Of a DNA stretch of 64,000 bases, positions 60,925-64,000 are shown in pieces. Where the stretch lies: positions 248,001-312,000 of the forward strand of contig VNWV01000012.1 in assembly GCA_009801085.1 (NCBI GenBank), given 5' to 3'. Source of the stretch: Lasiodiplodia sp. COLG20 (lineage: Eukaryota > Ascomycota > Dothideomycetes > Botryosphaeriales > Botryosphaeriaceae). Each line of letters starts with the position of its first letter. The stretch's first letter is position 1. A model generated the notes under the pieces. The model worked only from the letters and a program-made list of their open reading frames with translations. It made no database searches and had not been told where the DNA came from. Both the position numbers and the translations under genes were made by a program.

Positions 60925-62160
60925 ATGGCCGCGGATCCGCCGCCCACGACCGTGGAACCCTCGCCGCCATCATCCTGGCCCGCCCCGCACGACCCGAAAC
61001 CAACCGTCCTGCTCATCCACTCGCACACGCGCAAACCCGCCGAGCCCGTCCTGCCCGCCGCAACCTGGTCGCGCCTGCACCACCTCTTCACCATCCACAC
61101 CCTGCCCCCTACCGTTACCGACATCCCGGCCTTCGTCGACTATCTCCAGGCCTGGCCCCACGACGCCAAGGACGGTGACAACATCCGCGCCATCCTCCGC
61201 ACAGGCTGGCTCAAGGCCGGGCCGCACGCCGACCTCCGCTTCTTCGACACGGGCGTCGTCCCGCACCTGCCGCGCAGCCTCGAGTTCGTCACCTGCTCGG
61301 GCCACGGCCACGACGCGGCCGACGTCACGGCGCTGGCGGCGCGGGGGATCGCCTATGCCAATACCCCCGACACGTGCACCGAGGCCGTGGCCAACGCCGG
61401 CCTGCACCTCGTGCTGAGCACGTATCGCTACTTCAGCTTCGCCGAGCGGTGTGCCCGTGGGGTTCCAACCAGCGGCGGCGGAAGCGGCAGCAGCGGCAGC
61501 GGCAGCAGCGGAAGCGGTGGTACTGCTTCAAACCAAGGCGGAGCAGGCCATGGCGAATTGTCTTGGCCCGACTCTAGGCAGCTCGGTCCAAAGGCCGAGG
61601 ATCCGTGCGGCCAGGTTCTGGGCGTCGTGGGCATGGGTGATATTGGAACGCGGATCGCCGTCAAGTGCGCGGCCGCGCTGGGTATGCGCGTTGCGTACTA
61701 TAACCGCAGGCGAAACGCGGCAGCTGAGGAGAAGTTGGCCGCTTTGGGGTGCAAAGCGGTGTACCACGACTCGCTGGAGAGCCTGTTGCAGGAGGCAGAT
61801 TGCCTGTGTCTAGCGTGTCCGTTGACCAAAGAGACGAGAGGAATGCTGGGAAAGGAGACTCTACGGCTGGTCAAGGCCAGCGGGGTGCGGATTGTGAACA
61901 TTGCGCGGGGAGGCCTGATTGACGAGGACGCATTAATTGAGGCCATGGATGATGGACGGGTGTTGGGCGTGGGTTTGGATGTGCATGCTAACGAGCCAGG
62001 CGTCAATCCGAAGCTGAGGGACAACTGGATGACAACGCTTTTGCCGCACATTGGAGTTTGCTCCAATTCCACGTGGCGAGAATTCGACCGTGTGACGTTC
62101 GAAAACCTGGAGAACTGGTTCTACGGGGATCGGTCCAAGGTGCCCGTTGTGAACTTTTGA
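60925..62160 (+). CDS. D-isomer-specific 2-hydroxyacid dehydrogenase
   Basis: NAD(P)-dependent enzyme interconverting 2-keto acids and D-2-hydroxy acids; glyoxylate or hydroxypyruvate is a likely substrate, but the exact one cannot be told. Intronless, 411 residues. The Rossmann dinucleotide motif is GMGDIG at 236-241. The catalytic triad is intact: Arg328 (VNIARGGLIDE), Glu357 (VHANEPGV) and His375 (LLPHIGVCS). The substrate domain has FVTCSGHGHDAADVTALAAR and the conserved ANTPDTCTEAVANAGLHL. Unusually, a Gly/Ser-rich linker of about 28 residues at 183-210 is inserted just before the nucleotide domain. Start chosen at MAADPPPTT, first ATG of the frame with a CACC context. It is tail-to-tail with the transcription factor, 163 bp apart. 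Confidence 0.93.
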   Translation: MAADPPPTTVEPSPPSSWPAPHDPKPTVLLIHSHTRKPAEPVLPAATWSRLHHLFTIHTLPPTVTDIPAFVDYLQAWPHDAKDGDNIRAILRTGWLKAGPHADLRFFDTGVVPHLPRSLEFVTCSGHGHDAADVTALAARGIAYANTPDTCTEAVANAGLHLVLSTYRYFSFAERCARGVPTSGGGSGSSGSGSSGSGGTASNQGGAGHGELSWPDSRQLGPKAEDPCGQVLGVVGMGDIGTRIAVKCAAALGMRVAYYNRRRNAAAEEKLAALGCKAVYHDSLESLLQEADCLCLACPLTKETRGMLGKETLRLVKASGVRIVNIARGGLIDEDALIEAMDDGRVLGVGLDVHANEPGVNPKLRDNWMTTLLPHIGVCSNSTWREFDRVTFENLENWFYGDRSKVPVVNF

Positions 62161-62323
62161 AAGACTAAATTCTAGGGTCGAATCCTTCCAGGTGTTCGAC
62201 ACGGGCCAGACGGGCAATTAAGACGTGTTCAAGGTGAAATTATCTCGTATTTCGGGTATCCAACTGTAAATTTTCATGTTCCTCGTCGCGCGTCATTTTC
62301 CTATCCCTCCTTTTGTTCCAATT

Positions 62324-64000
62324 TCAAAGTCCATTGAACCCTGTTTGCAGTTCACCAGCTTCCCAGGCAAAGGCCCACGGTACCGAATTCTCTCCTGTCA
62401 TCCCCAGAGTTCCCGGGCTCCATTGATGGTCCGGTTGAGTCAAGAAATCTTGAATATACGGATCATCCAATGGGGCGGTTCCTGCCTCACTACCGGCCGC
62501 GCCTGGAGAAGGCGCACCTCCGTTTGTGGCCTGTAGGCTTTTGATGAACTGGTTGACAGAGGCTGTCACATGATTCCGCTCGCCGGTTGCCAGGTTCACG
62601 TCCAGAGTTGGGGGAGTGTGTTGTTGCAGGTTGGTTTGAGAAGGGGCCGGTGAAGTTTTGTGGAGAAGCTCAGGAGACACATGCGGCTCCATCTTGAGCC
62701 CAGCATCAAACGACGGCCGATGCTCGTGAGGTGTAGCGCCGGGAAAGCCACTAAGTTCATGCGGTGCATCTCCTCCGTTGCCAGACATGTCGTCCAAGTC
62801 TTTCTGCAGTAGCGCGAGGCGCTCGCAGTATTCACTTGCAGGGAGATTGCCATCGTCAGCCATGGACTGTAGCAGACTCCATGCAAGATCGATAGAATCC
62901 TTGTCGAATTCAGACGGGTTGAGGATATTAGCCATCAGCAGAACAATGGTGCTGCTGAAGATGTAGTGGGCATCAAAGTACCCAAACGTTGCAATGGCGC
63001 CGTCGATCCAGAGTTGAGCGAGGAGTTTGTTGCTGCTGCGAGCTGCATGGATACATGCTTCACTCAGGGCGGTGGTCATTGGGGAGAGAGGGCGGTTCGT
63101 ATTTGGAGAGGCAGCAGAACCAGCAGGACGAACATGGTACTTGAAAACGTAGAGAAGAATCGGACGGGTTGTAAGAATAATGCACTGTAGGATGTTAGTC
63201 TTGTCTTTTGGTAACAATTTACTCGTCACATACCTGATTAAAGTGTAGACGTAAAGAAGCAATGGAACGAGTTTTGTAAGGAGGAGATACTGTGGGATCG
63301 AGCCTCAAGCTGGCAGGTAGTGTTGCATCCCACTCCTTGAGGCTGTTCAGAATCTTGTGAACGTTGCGAACGAAGTTGATCTCTTGCTGGGCGCCTGGTA
63401 TGCTGTAGATCAGATTGAGAATGTTCCCAGTGATCCGTGCTAACTTGACGTTGGCGATTAATTGTTCGGCGTCTAGAAATTCATCCCGTTCCGCCGGAGT
63501 AAGGCCGTCCGTAGATGGAAGCGGCGCATCGATGTCTTCGTCGCGGATCATGACTGGGTGACCCAACTTAGAGCTGCACATGCGGTCAAACGTGTACACG
63601 GTCCACCACACTCGCCGGCGGTTTTCAATTTCGACAGCACTGATGCTCTTGTCGTAAGTGATGTTGCGGTGAAGGCCAAGCGTAAGACTGAGACGTAGAG
63701 CAAGACCGGCGTAGGTATACGCCGTGTTTTTGCGATTCAGGGCGTGCGAGTAGAAAGACTAGAAGCTGTTAGTCGCATGGCTGTTTGTTCCTTGCCATTT
63801 GCCAACCCACCATGATCAACAGAGTTTCAATGTAGTCCACGTCTGCCTCCTCATGCAAGTCCTGGAAGAGGGACATGGCTTGCAGGAAGAACGCCGTTCC
63901 AGGTACCGTTCTCCTATTGCCAGCCACGGCCGTCTTCTTGGAGTAAAGCTCGCCCAAGGCGAAGACCACAAATAACCTGCAAAGGAAGACAGGGTCGTCG
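62324..64000 (-). CDS. Fungal-specific transcription factor (Zn2Cys6 family), partial
   Basis: The N-terminus is off the right edge. Visible exons are 63811-64000 (incomplete), 63234-63758 and 62324-63184, with introns of 52 and 49 bp; about 524 residues are seen. The middle homology domain (fungal_trans) is clear: SHALNRKNTAYTYAGLALRL, SLTLGLHRN, then RRRVWWTVYTFDRMCSSKLG and HPVMIRDEDIDAPLPS. Such regulators bind DNA through an N-terminal Zn2Cys6 cluster, here outside the window, so the class is inferred from this domain. The C-terminal 200 residues are Pro/Ser/Gly-rich, a probable activation region. Relatives are often labelled proline-utilisation-type activators, but the target genes cannot be told. 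It is convergent with the hydroxyacid dehydrogenase. Confidence 0.88.

Overview
The window looks like a piece of a filamentous ascomycete chromosome (Pezizomycotina, possibly a Dothideomycete; the class is inference). Genes are interrupted by short introns, about 49 to 162 bp, with GTAAGT- or GTGAGT-like donors and YAG acceptors. There are eukaryotic cytosolic ribosomal proteins, a fungal Zn2Cys6-family regulator, a fungal tyrosinase and no bacterial-type operons. Gene models were spliced by hand, and exon phases were checked so that the reading frame stays open across every junction reported.

Layout. 1-5570: gene-free and AT-richer, holding a 183 bp MITE-like element with 43 bp terminal inverted repeats and a poly-T/poly-A foldback. 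5571-17419: compact housekeeping block with RPL24 (-), a Cys-rich hypothetical protein (-), UBC13 (-), a divergent WDR59/Mtc5-type SEA (GATOR2) subunit (+), RPS30 (-) and a secreted CREG-like protein (+). 17420-40450: very gene-poor, mostly GC-rich sequence with one recognisable gene, a glutamine-rich C2H2 zinc-finger factor (23231-24520, -), which has about 16 kb of gene-free sequence upstream. 40451-48050: three minus-strand genes, namely a 1228-residue protein with a degenerate RRM, an Fmp46/DUF1687-type thioredoxin-fold protein and an MFS transporter. 49892-55580: a secreted tyrosinase and a molybdenum-cofactor sulfite oxidase, both (+). 56444-59620: three small uncharacterised gene candidates. 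60925-64000: a D-2-hydroxyacid dehydrogenase (+), tail-to-tail with a fungal-specific transcription factor (-) that runs off the right edge.

The genes do not form one pathway. Themes are translation (RPL24, RPS30), nutrient and ubiquitin signalling (Mtc5-type subunit and Ubc13 sharing a 360 bp divergent promoter), and oxidative or secondary functions (tyrosinase, sulfite oxidase, hydroxyacid dehydrogenase). I see no CRISPR array, prophage, rRNA gene, convincing tRNA or obvious biosynthetic cluster. The most promising unexplained items are the long GC-rich gene desert around the C2H2 factor, competing splice sites that change the C-termini of two uncharacterised proteins, the small multi-exon Cys-rich gene at 56.4-57.0 kb, and the MITE with RIP-like transitions.
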